64,000 bases of DNA from Rosellinia necatrix (taxonomy: Eukaryota > Ascomycota > Sordariomycetes > Xylariales > Xylariaceae): contig JAGYVD010000004.1 in NCBI GenBank assembly GCA_021209875.1, forward strand, positions 1,054,001 through 1,118,000. The letters are read 5' to 3'. Under the pieces are notes generated by a model, which made no database searches, was not told the DNA's origin, and saw nothing but the letters and a program-made list of their open reading frames with translations. Positions within the stretch are counted from its first letter, which is position 1; each line of letters starts with the position of its first letter. Both the position numbers and the translations under genes were made by a program. Of the stretch, positions 11,307-24,847 are shown in pieces.

Positions 11307-14300
11307 AGATTTAATAAGTATTAAACTAGCAAAAACATAGCAAATTTTAAAAATAAGCTATTAAAATAAAATCCAGCTAAATATATTTATTATATAAACA
11401 TGTTAAAAAATATTAAAATTAATAACAGCTTTTATATTTTAAAAACTTATGTATAAAAGTTTTTTTGCTAATTTAAAAACATGCTAAAAAGTTATAAATA
11501 AAAATAAAATAAAATATTTTATATAAAAAACAAATAACGTTTATTTTACCGACTGAAAATATAACTAAAACAATCGTATAAAAGTTTTTTAATTTAAAAA
11601 TATATATAAACTTTTAAGCTAGCTTAATATATAATAAAACTTTTTATAATTTAAAAAATAGTTTAATTATAACGCTTATATAAATAAAAAATATTTTATA
11701 TATAAAAAAAACGGGCTGTTAATTAATAAACAATATATTTTAAAAAAGCCCGGGTAAAAGCATATATTTTAATTTATATAAAATAATTTTTAACTCTTTT
11801 TATTATTTAACTATTTTTACAATATTTTATAAAACATAAAAAATATTTTAAGCTAGATTTAAACAATAATAAAAAAATTAACAATAAATAAAATATATAA
11901 TTAACTTAGTTTTTAATAAAGAATATATTTATGCATTATATAATAAAAAAATATTTGAATTAAAAAATAAATGTTTTATTTAATTAATTTATATTAAACA
12001 ACTAATATTATATAAAATCTTAAAATAAACTATAAAATATAAATATTTTTGATTATTTAATAATAAATAAAATATAACTAAAAATATATCTTTATATAAA
12101 CTTTTATATATAAGCTAAATAAATAAAAAACCGCTTTTATAGAATTTAAAAACAAAAAACTATTATATTAATTAAAACAGTTAAATAAAAACGTTTTTAA
12201 TATAATAATATATTATATTTTAATTATTTTAATGCTGTTTTATTTTTTTAAAAACATAAACTATTTATAAGCTTATTTTAATAATATATAAAACGTTATT
12301 ATATAATAAAATAAAAAACTATATTTATTATATATAAATAAAATATTTAATTTTTAATATAAACTTTTAAAAAGCTAAAACATATTTTATTAAAATAAAG
12401 CTAAAACGTTTATACTGCTGCTTTAAATATTTTTATATAAAAAACTATATAAGCTGTTAAATTATATAAAATATAATATAAATTATTTAATTTTAAAAGA
12501 AATCTAGAAGTTCTGTTATTACTGCTAGTTATATAACTAAATATTAAAATGTTTTAAACTTTTAATTAAAAACAATTATAATTTTAATTATAAAGTTCTA
12601 ATTAATATTATATAAATAAATAATAAATAAATATTTTATATTATTAATACTATAATATTATTTTAAGCTATAATGTTTTTAACATTTATATTTATATATA
12701 ATATTTAAAAAGATTATATAAATATTAGATTAATATATATTAAAAACTTTGTAATTATATTATATATAATTTAAATATAAATTTTTATTAAAAGATTTTA
12801 AAACTAAGCTAAAATAATTAATATATAATATTATATAATGCTTATTAAAGCTTATTAAATAATAAATAAAATTAAACAAATATATAAACTATTTCGTTAT
12901 ATATATAATATATTAAAAATAAAAATTAAATATTATATAAAACAAGAATTAATTTTATAAATACTAATTAAAGTTATAAATAATATTATAAGTTTAAACA
13001 GATTAATACTTATTTTATTAATATTTAAATCATACTTTAAAATTAACTACGATTTACTTTTTTATTAAATATTATATAAAAATAAAAGCAATAAAAAAGC
13101 TATAGAAATATTATGCAAAAACAGGCTCATATTAAAATTAATTATTTAATTAATAAATATAATCGCTTAATAATATATGACATATTTTCGCTGCTTTTAA
13201 AAACAAAGTTTTAATATAAAAAAAAGTTAGCAAAAGCTGTACAAAATTTAATTAATTAAAAATTTAATATAATTATTAATTTAATTAATAACTTAATATA
13301 ATTTTAATATAGTTAAATTAAATTATATTATTATATAATAAATAAATAATAAACTAATAAACAAAAACATTTTAAACTGTTTAATTATTTATTATATAAA
13401 AGTATAACAGACTAAAAAAACATTATTATAAATGCCGATATATAAGCTATATTTATATAAAAGCTAAATAATATTTTTATAATAATAAAAAACAACAGGT
13501 ATATATTTTAATAATAAAGCTTTAAAAGATAGTATAATTATTATACCGGGAATATTATTTATAAAATTAAACGTAATTAAAATTAATAACTTTATTATAT
13601 AAAAATATTTTAATTTATTAAATATATTAAATTTAAACATAAGAAAGCTTGAAATTTTAAGTTTAAACTTATATAAAAAAAAAAAAACAACCAGACTATA
13701 TAAAAATTAAAACTTCTTATATAAAAATATAATAACGCTAAAAAAAAAACAGTATTTATATAATCTTTAACTATTTAATAAATAAATTAAAAACTGCTGC
13801 TAATATTTAGACTTTTATTAATTTATAATTATAATATTTTAAACAAACTTTAAAAGATTATATAAATATATATATAATTAAAAAGTAAACTTAAGCTAAA
13901 ATATTTTAAAAAACAATTTTAAAAATTATACAACTGTAATATAAACTAGCGGAATTAAAACTATATTAGCTAAAACTTACTACTAGTACTATTAAAAATA
14001 ATTAAATATATTTGTATTTATATATAATTTATATTTATTATATATAATAAAACAACTAAAAACTTTAGTATTATTAGCCTATAAATAAATAATATATGCA
14101 GCTTTATTATATTAAACTTTTTAAAAAAAATTATGAGCTAGAATAAACTAATTTTTATATAAAACTAAAAAACATATTTTAATTAAAACATTTAATTAAA
14201 TTTAAAAATAGCTAAATTATATTATTAGGTAAAAAAAATAAAATAAATAATTAGCTTAAGTTAACTTTTATATAATAAAAACTGTTTAAAACTATATTTT

Positions 14301-15127
14301 ATAGCAGGCTAAAAAAGCGTATATTAATAATATATATTAATTAAGAGCTTTATATAACTTATTAATAACTGCTTAAATAATTAATCCAGCTTTAAATAAC
14401 ATTAAAAACTTGAACTAAAAAATCTATTAATAAATAAATTATTTTAAACAAAATCTAACTTTTATATTATTAGACGTAATATATATAAAACTATTTATTT
14501 TTAGCGATAGATTTTTTATAAATAATACTAATATAAGTTTTTAGCTTAGATTTTTTATTATATTAATAACGCAGCATTATATATAAAAAAAGTTAAATTT
14601 TAAAATAACTAGAAATATTATATATTAAAACTTTAATAAATATAAAAAATTAATTAAAATGTTTTAATAAATAAGCTGTAAAACATAATTAATAGATATA
14701 ATAATATAATAGCTTTACATATAATAATTTAAAAATTTTAATTATTTTAAACATTTTTTAGTTTTAATAGTTTTATATTTAAACTTAAAATTATTATATA
14801 ATTATTTAATTAAGCTAGATATACTATAAAAAAACGTTTAATAATAAATATTATATTGTTTTAAAATTATATAAAAAAGAAATCCTTAAAATATAATAGA
14901 TTAATAGTATTAATAACTTAATAGATATACTTATTAAATAAAAACTAAACTAAGCTTTAAAAACCTAGTATTTATAAATAAATTAATTATATAAGTTAAA
15001 ATATATATAAAATCAACCAAGAAATAAAACAATAAAAAATAAAGTTTATATAATAATAAACGCTATTTTTTAATATAATAATAATACAAACTTTATTTTA
15101 TTATATAATAAAAATATAAATATAACT
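11307..15127. other. RIP-degraded AT-rich DNA, no gene seen
   Basis: A long stretch of very AT-rich sequence with stops in all frames and only scattered GCT/AGC residues. It is probably one or more ancient transposons beyond recognition by eye. I could not assign ends or a partner copy. Confidence 0.55.
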
Positions 15128-15640
15128 AAAACCCTAACTTTTAAAAAACAAGCTTTAATAATATAGTAATAATATATATTATATTTAATTATTATATAAC
15201 CTAGGTTTAATTTCTTGCTAAAGCTTGTAAATTTTAAGTTTATAAAAAAACAATATAAACTTTAGACCTTGCTAATTTTTTTATTATTTGTTTTATTTTT
15301 AAATATTTTTTATATTTTTTTTTTTATATAACAACAGCTTAAACTTTATTTTATTTATACAAAAGAAATATATAACGATTATTAAAAGCCTGACTTTTTA
15401 AAAAACAGGCTTTAATAATATAATAATAATATATATAATAGTTAGCTGTTATATATTTTAAGTTTAATTTTTAACTAAAAGTAATAAAGCTTAAAAGTTT
15501 ATAGTTTATAAATAGATTAATATAATAACCTTTGATCTTTATATTTTTTCTATTTATATATAATAATTATGTGTTTTTTTTTTTTACGCATAAAAAAAAA
15601 AACTACGTATAAACTACACTTTTATTTTTACGTTTAGATA
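15128..15640. repeat. Direct tandem repeat, 257-bp period
   Basis: The segment beginning AAACCCTAACTT at 15128 recurs as AAAGCCTGACTT at 15385, clearly over about 120 bp and more weakly beyond. Each copy begins with a short inverted repeat: AAAGCCTG at 15385 pairs with CAGGCTTT ending near 15412. This may be a pair of decayed element ends. The right limit is approximate. Confidence 0.5.
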
Positions 15641-16899
15641 AACTATATTTTTATTTTATATTATTTACGTATAAAAAAATAAAATATAAAAAAATAAAAA
15701 AGCAAATTTATTTAAATTTTTTTTTAATTATAATTAAAATATTATATTTTATATCAGCGTTAAATACAAAAGTATAAACGTTTTTTATAAACTAAAAATT
15801 TAATAATATAAATTAAATAAAGTTTTTAATTATAATAACAGCTATTATATAGTTTATTTATATATATTTTTAAATATTAAATTTTTAGCTTTAAACTAAA
15901 AAGCTTAAAAATAGTTTTAATAATAAATAAATTTAGTTTAAACTTTTATAAAAATATTTAAACCTGTTATTTAAAACAAAATATTATAAAAAAACAGCTG
16001 TAATAAAATTTTTAGCATTTTATTATATATAAAAACTTAATAATAAAAAAAAACAAAAATATATAAATAATTATCAGCTTAAAAAAAATTATTTATATTA
16101 ATATATAAAACTATATTAAAGCTTAATAAGCTTAAGTTTTAATAAAAAAATAATAAATTTTTATTTAGCTTTTTTTTTTATATAAACAAAGTTTATAAAC
16201 TATAAAACATTTTTTATTAAAAAAAACGCGAAATAAAAGCAGAGGCAGGCAAGCAGCGCAAAAGCAGCGGCAGCAGCAGCAGAAGCAGCAGTAGATATTA
16301 TTATTATTATTATTATTATTAATACTACAGCTTTTAAAAGTTAGCATTTATACCGTATAAAAAAAAACTATTATATATGTATATATATATATATATATAT
16401 ATAAATAGAACAGCAGAACAAAAAATTAGCTGTAAATAAAGCTGTATATATATTTAAGCAGGAGAAAACATACTAGTAATTTTAAGCTTAAGCTTAAGCA
16501 TTAAATAACAGCTATATAAAACATATATAAATTAAAAGCTGTATATTAATAAAAAACTTTATATAAAAAACTTATTATATATAAACAAGCAACTATATAT
16601 ATATAAACAATTATATATAAGCATAAAATAATATATAAATAAAAACTATAACTAATTAAAAAAAACTAATATTAAAACTATAGCGATTAATTATAATTAT
16701 TTACAGCTATTATATATATATATATTGTATATAAATATATAACGTATATATTATATATATATATACAGCATATATATTTTATATATAAAACAAGCTATAT
16801 TATTACTATTATTTTAATAAGTTATATATTAATAAAATTCTTATATAAAACTTAAAACAATGCTATATATAATAATTATTTCTATAAAATTATTAAATA
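15641..16899. other. AT-rich DNA with microsatellites, no gene
   Basis: Mutated AT-rich sequence. It contains an imperfect GCA/CAG array followed by (ATT)n at 16246-16320 and a (TA)n tract at about 16372-16402. A 60-codon minus-strand open frame at 16165-16347 exists only because of the trinucleotide runs and is not a gene. Confidence 0.6.
16246..16320. repeat. Compound GCA and ATT microsatellite
   Basis: Imperfect GCA/GCG trinucleotides at about 16246-16293, followed directly by about nine ATT units at 16294-16320. Confidence 0.75.
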
Positions 16900-17411
16900 T
16901 AATAAACATCGTATAACAAAAAGTTGTATTCTGTTTTACGCATGAACAATACATGCATCGCATATACAAAGCCTATTTAACAACAAAAGTATTTTTTTAC
17001 TGCTTAAAAGTGTTAATTTAAAAGTTGCTATTTTAAGCTTTAAGCGTAGCATAAACAACTTAAAAACTAGTTTAATATGTTTTTAGCTTTACGTGCGGCT
17101 AAAGACTTAAGCTAAGTTTTTTTGCAAAAAAAGGATTATTATAGCCTACAGCTATAATAATAATTTTTAATTAGCCGGCTAGCTAACTGGCCAGCTGATC
17201 CCTGATTAGTTATTTAGCTAACAGATATAAATATAAAATAATAAATATAATAAATAAGCTAGTTATATGATAAATAGCTAGTAGAGTATATAAGTAAAAA
17301 TTTCGGCCGTTAGCCCTATATATAGTTTTTTTTTTTTTTAACTTTAGTTTTTCTTTTTAATATATAAGTATAATGAGGCATCACTCCAACTGCTATTATT
17401 GCAGCTATTAT
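16900..17411. other. Less-mutated island of unknown origin
   Basis: More complex sequence than its surroundings, including GCATGAACAATACATGCATC near 16940, a T7GCA7 palindrome near 17120, AGCCGGCTAGC near 17170 and a TATATAAG box near 17290. It ends where similarity to the R family begins. It may be the end of another element. No coding frame was recognised. Confidence 0.4.
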
Positions 17412-20400
17412 AAAAAGTCTGTAAAATAAAGCTAGTTATATAAAAAAATATATAAACAATAAATATGTTTTAATTAATATATGCTATAACGCTTATAGCA
17501 TATTTTTTTTAAATAATAATAATAATCAGCATATATTTTAATTTAAAAATTAAATAGTTTCATATAATATTAATATTTTGAAATATTTTAAAAAGCAGCA
17601 AACTTTTTATTATATATTTAATATTAAATAGTTTTAAACAGTCAAAAAAATCTATATTATTAAATAAAGCTTTATATAAGCTATAAAACTCTTTATTATT
17701 ATAATATAAAAATTTTTAAAAATTCAAAACGTTTTAAATTAATTATATTTTATAAAAACTATGTTTATTTTATATTTTATATTATAAAATATTAAGTTTA
17801 TTTCATATAAACAAATGTTGAATTATATATAAAAAAAATTATTGGCAGGATTAAAAAAGCTTATAAGTTTAAAAAATAAAAAAATATAGCTTAGTTTTTA
17901 AAAATTAAAATAATTTATAATTATATAAAAAAAACGATTATATAAATATATTATTAACATGTTAAAAAATTACAGCTTAATTTATTTTAATTAATAACGT
18001 TTAAACTGTAAAATATTATATTTATATAAAAAGCTGCTAAAATATATAAAACAAGCTTTAAAAAATTAATTTAATATTTTATATAATAATTATATTATAA
18101 CTAAATATAACGTTTATAGCTATATTATTATTAAAATATTTATAAACTTAAGCTTAAATTATATAAAAACAGCTAATTAAATAATTTATTATTTATATTA
18201 TATAAAGTTTTTAACATTATATATAAAAATAAAAATTTAATAGCTTAAGCTTTATTAATTATAAAAATATATTATTTATAAATAATATAAAAATGAAACG
18301 TTTTTATATAAATATATTATATTTTTATTTGCAAATATAATTTTAACCTGTATAATAAAAACTAAACTTATTATTATACACTATATAATCTAAAAATAAT
18401 AGCTTTAAAACAATTTTTAAAAATTTTATTTTAAACTTAAAAAATATAAATAATTTATTTAAATAATATTTAAATGATCTGTTTAATAATTAATAAATAT
18501 AAAAGCATTATTAAAAGCTTAAATATATACATATATAAAATATATAGTTTAAATAAAAATATTAAAAATGTTTATTTATAATAAAATATTTTTTATTAAT
18601 TAAACATTAATAAATAATTTTATAAATAATTTTATATGAAGATAATTTAAATATTTTTACGGATGATTTTATGGCATTAATTTATATTATAATATAAAAA
18701 GAATAATAAACTATTAGTTAAGAGTTTTAATGATTAATTAACAAAATTAAAAAAATAAAAATATTTAATATTTTTAAATTTCATGTAACTTTTAAAAAGC
18801 GCTTTTTTATTTCTCATTTTATTAAAATTTTTCAATTATTAAATTTTTAAATATATTAAAAAATATTTCAAAATTAAATGATGATATGTTTTTAAACAGG
18901 GTTTAAAAATATAAGCTGTATAATAAAAATAAATAAAAAACTATAATAAAATAAAAATAAAAACTACAAAAAAATAATAAATAAAGAAATAACCGGTTAT
19001 AAAAATATAAACGTTAAAAACAGTTAAAAAATAACAACAATATAAAAGTTTATAAAAATAAACGTTTTAAAAGCTATAATATTTTATTTTTGTATTAAAA
19101 TATAAAAATTTAATATAATAAAATTTGAAAGTTTAAAATAATTAATTTTTCAATTAATTAATAATTCATAAAAGCTTATAATAATTATTTATTATAAGAT
19201 TAAAAATAAAATGAAAAATATAAAAAACCTTTAATTATTAATTAAATATATAAAATATTACTTTTTATTATTAATTATATATTAATTAATTAATTAAAAT
19301 ATATAAAATAAAATATAAATAAAAAATATGTTTATATTTAAAAATATAATCTTAATATTAATTATTATATTTAATAGTGTTATAATATAACTTATTTAAT
19401 TTATTAATAAATATAAAATTAATACAGCTTAAATAAAATATTTTTTAAATAATATTTATTAGTGTTAAATATAAATAAATAAAATAAAAAGCAGCGTTAA
19501 TAAAAACAGCAAATAAAAACAATATATATAACTCTATAAAATTTAATAGCTGTAGTTTAATAATATTAATTATAATAATGTTTTAAAAACTTTAAAATAA
19601 TATATTTTTAATATTTAAATACAAATTTAAATTAAATAAGCTTAATAAAAATAAATTTAAAAAAACCTTATTAAAATAAATTATAAATAAATAAATAAAA
19701 ATATTTAAAATATTATTTATAATAATATGAATAATAAAAATAATAAAAGCAGTAAAAATAATGTTAGTAGCTGCAGCAGCAGTAAAAATAATAGCAGCAG
19801 CAGCAGAAATAGCAGCAGCAGTAAAAACAGCAGCAGCAGCGTAAATATAAGTTTAACAGCAGTAAAATAATTTTAATAATTATTTATAATAATTATTAAT
19901 AATTTAAAGATATATTAAAAATAAATTATGTTAATAATTTATAAATAAAAGAAAATATAATTCATAAATATAATATAAAATAAATTATAATAATATTTAT
20001 AAATTTATATAATTATAATAAAACTTTAAAATTATAGCTTGAATAAATATAAATAATAAATTTATTAAAAATAGAAATATATTTTAAAATAATAAAATAA
20101 AACTCTATTTTATATTAATATATTAAAAGTTTAATAAAAATGTAAAAATAAAAAATTAGATATAGTTTAAATATTTAAACTTAAAAAATAAAAAAAACGT
20201 TAAAAATAAAAATTAAATGCTAATCTATATTTAAACTATTAATAAATTATTAATTGTATTTAAACGTTAATCAAAAAGTTATTGCACTTTATTAAAATAT
20301 AAAATAATAATATAATTAAAAATATATGTTTAAAGAAATTACTTTTTTAAATGTATTAATATAGCTAAAAATAAGCTATTTATAGCTTAAAAAAAACGCG

Positions 20401-20602
20401 TTATATAATTTTATTTTTCTTTATTATATATAAACAAGCTAATTATATTAATAAAACATATATATTATTAAAACATACGCTAATTAACTTATTAAAAAAT
20501 GCTCAAAAAAAAACTTGTTTAAATAAAAAAAAAAAAACTAAAAAAATGATTTAAAAATAAAACAATAAATCAGTTCATAAATTAACTAATCTAAGGGGTA
20601 TA
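17412..20602. mobile_element. LTR-element family R, copy 1 (interior, left-truncated)
   Basis: This segment aligns by eye with 22330-27031 and with 62905-64000, with mostly C/T and G/A differences. It leads into the 306-bp LTR at 20603. Compared with copy 2 it lacks the first about 1.4 kb of the interior and the later insertions. All reading frames are destroyed. It seems to share its right LTR with the left end of copy 2, as in a tandem pair that recombined or inserted end to end. Confidence 0.6.
19767..19867. repeat. Interrupted GCA/CAG microsatellite
   Basis: Runs of GCA broken by GTAAAAATA spacers inside R copy 1. A shorter version lies at about 26291-26340 in R copy 2, so the array is ancestral to the family. 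It may once have coded a homopolymer run, but no frame survives. Confidence 0.65.
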
Positions 20603-20908
20603 TAATAGTAGTATAAAACAGCTTAGCAATTAAGCCTGGAATTTGTATTTTAGAAACTTTTTAAACAAAAGATATATATATATAAAATATAGTTTTAATG
20701 CTGTATTTGCAAACATTACGCGCTTAAAGCAGAAACAACTTTTAAAATTGTTTTGATTATACAATTAATATATATAAATACCCGTGGTTTATTATACTAG
20801 ATAAAAGCTTCTTAGTAAATTTAATTATTTGTATTAAATATTCCCAAAGTATTACCACGCTTCTAATAATTAATAAATCTTCCCACAGATCGATCCACAC
20901 CTCTGTTA
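20603..20908. repeat. R-family LTR, copy D1
   Basis: 306 bp, homologous to 27032-27335 and 58581-58886. The ends TAATAG and CTGTTA correspond to TAACAG and CTGTTA in the consensus of copies, a likely mutated TG...CA pair. The right half, including TTCCCACAGATCGATCCACACC, survives unmutated here, whereas in D3 it is the left half that survives. Confidence 0.65.
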
Positions 20909-21145
20909 AAATAATTTAAACAGCGCTTTAATAATATAATAAAAGTTTTTTTTTTAAGCTTAAAACTTTTATATTTTTTATAATATATTAAAATATTAAG
21001 TAATATAATATTATTAATAATATAATTAAGCTGCAATAAAAAGGCTAATTAAGAATTTATAATTAAATTAAAACAGATTCTATATATATCAATATTGCGT
21101 ATATTTAATAAAAAAAAAAAAACCTGCTATTAAAAAGCAGCAAAT

Positions 21146-21359
21146 TGATAGAGTCCCCGAAGGGGCCCGTATCAATTGAGCCCCTGGCTTGAGTATTATT
21201 AGATTAGATAAGCTAATGATAGGTTGCACAGGCTACGGCTGGCAACAGGTGGCCCACAGCCACCCCCTGCAGGGGCTAAATCTAGTCTTATTAGATTTCC
21301 CCACCTAGCAGAGGAATTAATAGAGCATCTTTCTTTCCACCCTCATACTAATCTTCTCA
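21146..21359. mobile_element. Solo LTR, 214 bp, target duplication CAAAT
   Basis: A GC-rich insert bounded by TG and CA and flanked by CAAAT at 21141-21145 and 21360-21364. The uninterrupted site is visible in R copy 3 near 61785. It contains a stem (TTGATA...TATCAA around CCCC-gaa-GGGG) at its left end, a CCCCTGCAGGGG palindrome and the motif AGATTAGATAAG at 21201-21212. No partner LTR is present, so it is the product of LTR-LTR recombination of an element not otherwise seen here. It is essentially unmutated. Confidence 0.85.
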
Positions 21360-23299
21360 CAAATATGTAAAATTAAACTTTAAGCTTATATTAAATATAT
21401 AATTAAATATGAAACGTTGAATTTATATTATATCTTAGTTTTTAAAAATAAAAAATAATTATTAAAAAAAATATAAAATTTAATAAAAAGTATTTTATTT
21501 TAAAAATAAAAAAACTAGTTATAAGCATTAAATAAAAGCAACAAAAAAACCAAGACGTTTAAATTTAATAAAAGACCAGCAGTATAAAATAAATAAAGCA
21601 TTAAAATTTTGCTAGCACAACATATTTTAAATTAAAAACTAAATTTTTAAATATAGCAGTAAAAACTTATTATTTTAAAAATAGTTTAAATCAAAACTTT
21701 TATAAAGAAAATAATCATGATACATAAAAAAAAGAGTTATTTATAACCTTTTAAAAACGCTACAAAGTTTATATTAATAAAAATGCTAATTATTAAACAA
21801 ATAAGAAAAAATTAATTTTAATAAGTTAAATAAATAATAAAATACTAAAAGGGTTAAATAAATCGTAAATATATATATAAAATAGTTTCAGTTATAAATA
21901 AATTAAGCTATAAAATAAAATGGGAAAAACTTAAAAAAAAATTAAAAAATAAAATAAAAAGCTGAATAGTTATTATAAAAATATTAATAAAAGTAAAAAT
22001 TAATTTCTTAAAAATTAAATCTGAAATATTATTATAAAAATATGTTTTTGTAAAATATATAAAAACTTTATATGGCAAAATTATAAAGATAAAATATAAT
22101 TTATTATATTTATAAATATATGATAATAATATAAATTTAATCTATTAAAAACTAGTTTACAAAATTAATTCTATTAAAATAATTTTATTAAAAACTGTAT
22201 ATAAAATAAAAAAAGTTAAAATTATTTTTGAAACAATTTCTTCAAAGAAATTATGAAAATAGTCATTATAAAAAAATAAAATATAAATTATAATTATAAT
22301 AATAAATCTTTATATATAAAAATATCAAATTTTTTCTTAAAAGTTTATTAAATAAAACTAATTATATAAAAACTTTATAAATAATAAATATATTTTAATT
22401 AATATATGCTATAATATTTATACCAAATTCTTTTAAATAATAATAATAATTAATATATATTTGAATAAAAACATTAAATAGTTTAATATAATATGAATAT
22501 TTTTAAATATTTTTAAAAAAAACAACTTTTATTATATATTTAATATTAAATAGTTTTAAACCGTCAAAAAAACTATATTATTACATAAAGCTTTATATAA
22601 GGTATAATACTTTTTATAATTATAATATCAAATCTTTTAAATATTTTAAAACATTTAAGCTAATTATATTTAATAAAGAATTATGTTTATTTTATGTTTT
22701 AAATCATAAAATCTTTATTTTATTTTATATAAACAATTTTTAATCATATATAAAAATAACAATAAAAAACTAGCTAAAGAAATTATTAACAAGATTAAAA
22801 AGCTTAGAAGCTTAAAAATTAAAAATATTGCTTAGTTTCTAAAAACACTAAATAATTTAAAATTATATAGAAAAATGATTATATTAGCGTATAATTAATA
22901 TATTAAAAGAATTAAAGCTTTATTTAATTTAGTTAATAATATTTAAACTTGTAAAATATTATTTTTATATAAAAACCTGCTAAAATATATAAAATAAGTT
23001 TTTAAAAAATATACATTAAAAAGAAATCAGTTTAAGATTATATATAATAATTATATTATAACTAAATATAACGCTTATAAATATATTATTGTTAAAATAT
23101 TATATAAAAGTAAGCTTAAATTATATAAACACAGCTAATTTAATGATTTATTTTTTATATTATATAACTCTTTTAAAATTATATAGAAAAGCACAAATTT
23201 AACACCTTAAACTTTATTAATACTAAAAAATATATTATTCATAAATAATATTAAATTAAACAATTTATATATAAATAGATTATATTTTAATAAAAGAAT

Positions 23300-23523
23300 T
23301 AATACAGACAGGTAGAGGGTGTCCAGGGGACCTACCCTAGGATAGGCTAGGCCGGCTAGGCTAGGCCCGCAGGGCCTAGCCGACCTGCAATAGATTAGAT
23401 AAAAATAGGCTACTAGCTATTTCTAGCCAGCTTTTGGCTGGTTGGCACGGCCAGTCCTTCTTTCTAACTATAATTCGCTATTTTTACTAGGTTATTATAC
23501 AGGACTTTAATATATTTTTATTA
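23300..23523. repeat. Left LTR of the TRIM-like element
   Basis: Contains the perfect hairpin GGCTAGGCCC-gca-GGGCCTAGCC and AGATTAGATAAA at 23392-23403. The interior begins AATAATGC, which resembles the primer-binding box of the other elements in its first bases only. Confidence 0.8.
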
Positions 23524-24283
23524 AATAATGCAATAATCTACCATTTTATTGTCGGCAGTAGCTATATTAATAATATATATAGCTAGTGTAGCTATATGTT
23601 TTTTAACCGTTAATTTATATATTAAATAAGTTAACAGCTTGCTATATTATTATTTTTACTTAAATATTTTAGTTTTAAACGTTTTATAGTTAGGCTATAC
23701 AGGTTTTTAATATATTTCTGCTATATATTTTTAAACAAACAGTTTTTTAAAATATGCTTTTATATTTTTTAACTATTAACTTATACAGCAGCTAAATTTA
23801 TTTAATATATAAAATATATCTATATATTTTTTAACTGTTATATTTATACCTGTATTAAATATATATAGTTTACTACTTAAAACTTTTAATTGCTGTAATA
23901 TATTATCGCTATTACTGTTTATAATATCGCTGTAACTGTTTATATTGTTTTAAACAGCTTAAAAAAATTAAACAATTTGTTTAAATATTAGGCCTGCTTT
24001 TTTTTGCGAACCAGTTGTTAAATCTATTTAGCTAAACCTTAAAACACGGTTGTTTTATTTATTTTTTAAACCGCAGTTAATATCTGTACAACATTCAACC
24101 AACTAAACAACTAATTAAAATTTAACAGCTAGTCGACCAACTATTATTCAACCTTTAATTATTTAATAGTCAGACCCGCGTACAAAAGACCTGACTATTT
24201 AACATTCCCACCGTACAACCTGTCGACACCTAACAGCCAGTCGACATATCTAATTTCTTTTCTTTAACTAACTAAGCCAGTCT

Positions 24284-24450
24284 ACCAGTCTAGTCGAATA
24301 TAGTCAATTTAACCAGTCTAGTCGAATATAGCCAATTCAACCAGTCTAGTCGAATACAGCCAATTCAACAAGTCCAGTCGAATACAGCTAATTCAGCCAG
24401 GCCGGCCAATTCGACCAGTCCAGCCAATTCAACCAGTCCGGCCAATGCGA
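24284..24450. repeat. Minisatellite: four 28-bp units, then three 18-bp units
   Basis: Units begin ACCAGTCTAGTCGAATA and are 28 bp long at 24284, 24312, 24340 and 24368. They are followed by shortened 18-bp variants like ACCAGTCCAGCCAATTCA. The shorter units look like the long ones with a 10-bp internal deletion. The array lies in the interior of the TRIM-like element. Confidence 0.8.
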
Positions 24451-24623
24451 CCAATATATCTACCTACCTACTAAATACCTGGCAGGTACCAGTTCGACTA
24501 CAAACAAGGCTACAGAGTACAAGCAAAGTACCAACTAGTCGACCTGCATACAAAGGCTAGGGCTAGGGCTACAGCTAAGTGGAATAGTGGCTAGCAGCAA
24601 TTTTTCATATCTATGGCAGCACT

Positions 24624-24847
24624 TAATACAGACAGGTAGAAGGTGTCCAGAGGACCCACCCTAGGATAGGCTAGGCCGGCTAGGCTAGGCCCGCAGGGCC
24701 TAGCTGACCCGCAATAGATTAGATAAGAGTAGCCCACTGGCTATTTCTAGCCAGCCTTTGGCTGGCTGGCATGGCCAGTCCTTCCTTCTGCCGGTAATTC
24801 GCTATTTTCACTAGATCACCACACAGGACCCCAATACATCCTTGTTA
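24624..24847. repeat. Right LTR of the TRIM-like element
   Basis: A well-preserved 224-bp partner of the left LTR, with the same GGCCC-gca-GGGCC hairpin and AGATTAGATAAG at 24716-24727. Confidence 0.82.

Larger units (their letters stand above)
23300..24847. mobile_element. Short non-coding LTR element (TRIM-like), 1.55 kb
   Basis: Identical-length direct LTRs (224 bp) at 23300-23523 and 24624-24847 flank a 1.1-kb interior. Target duplication is AGAAT/AAAAT at 23295-23299 and 24848-24852, with one RIP-type difference. R copy 3 shows the empty site near 63890. The interior has no reading frame. It is AT-rich on the left and GC-normal on the right, where it holds a 28-bp minisatellite and repeated GTCGAC motifs. 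The size and lack of coding fit a terminal-repeat-in-miniature element, mobilised in trans. The left LTR is more mutated than the right. Confidence 0.82.

Noticed and set aside
16165..16347. 60-codon minus-strand open frame
   Set aside because: Formed by the GCA and ATT microsatellites. No domain or coding composition.
24284..24450. Regularly spaced repeats that could suggest a CRISPR array
   Set aside because: Units are contiguous with no unique spacers, and the context is a fungal LTR element. It is a minisatellite.
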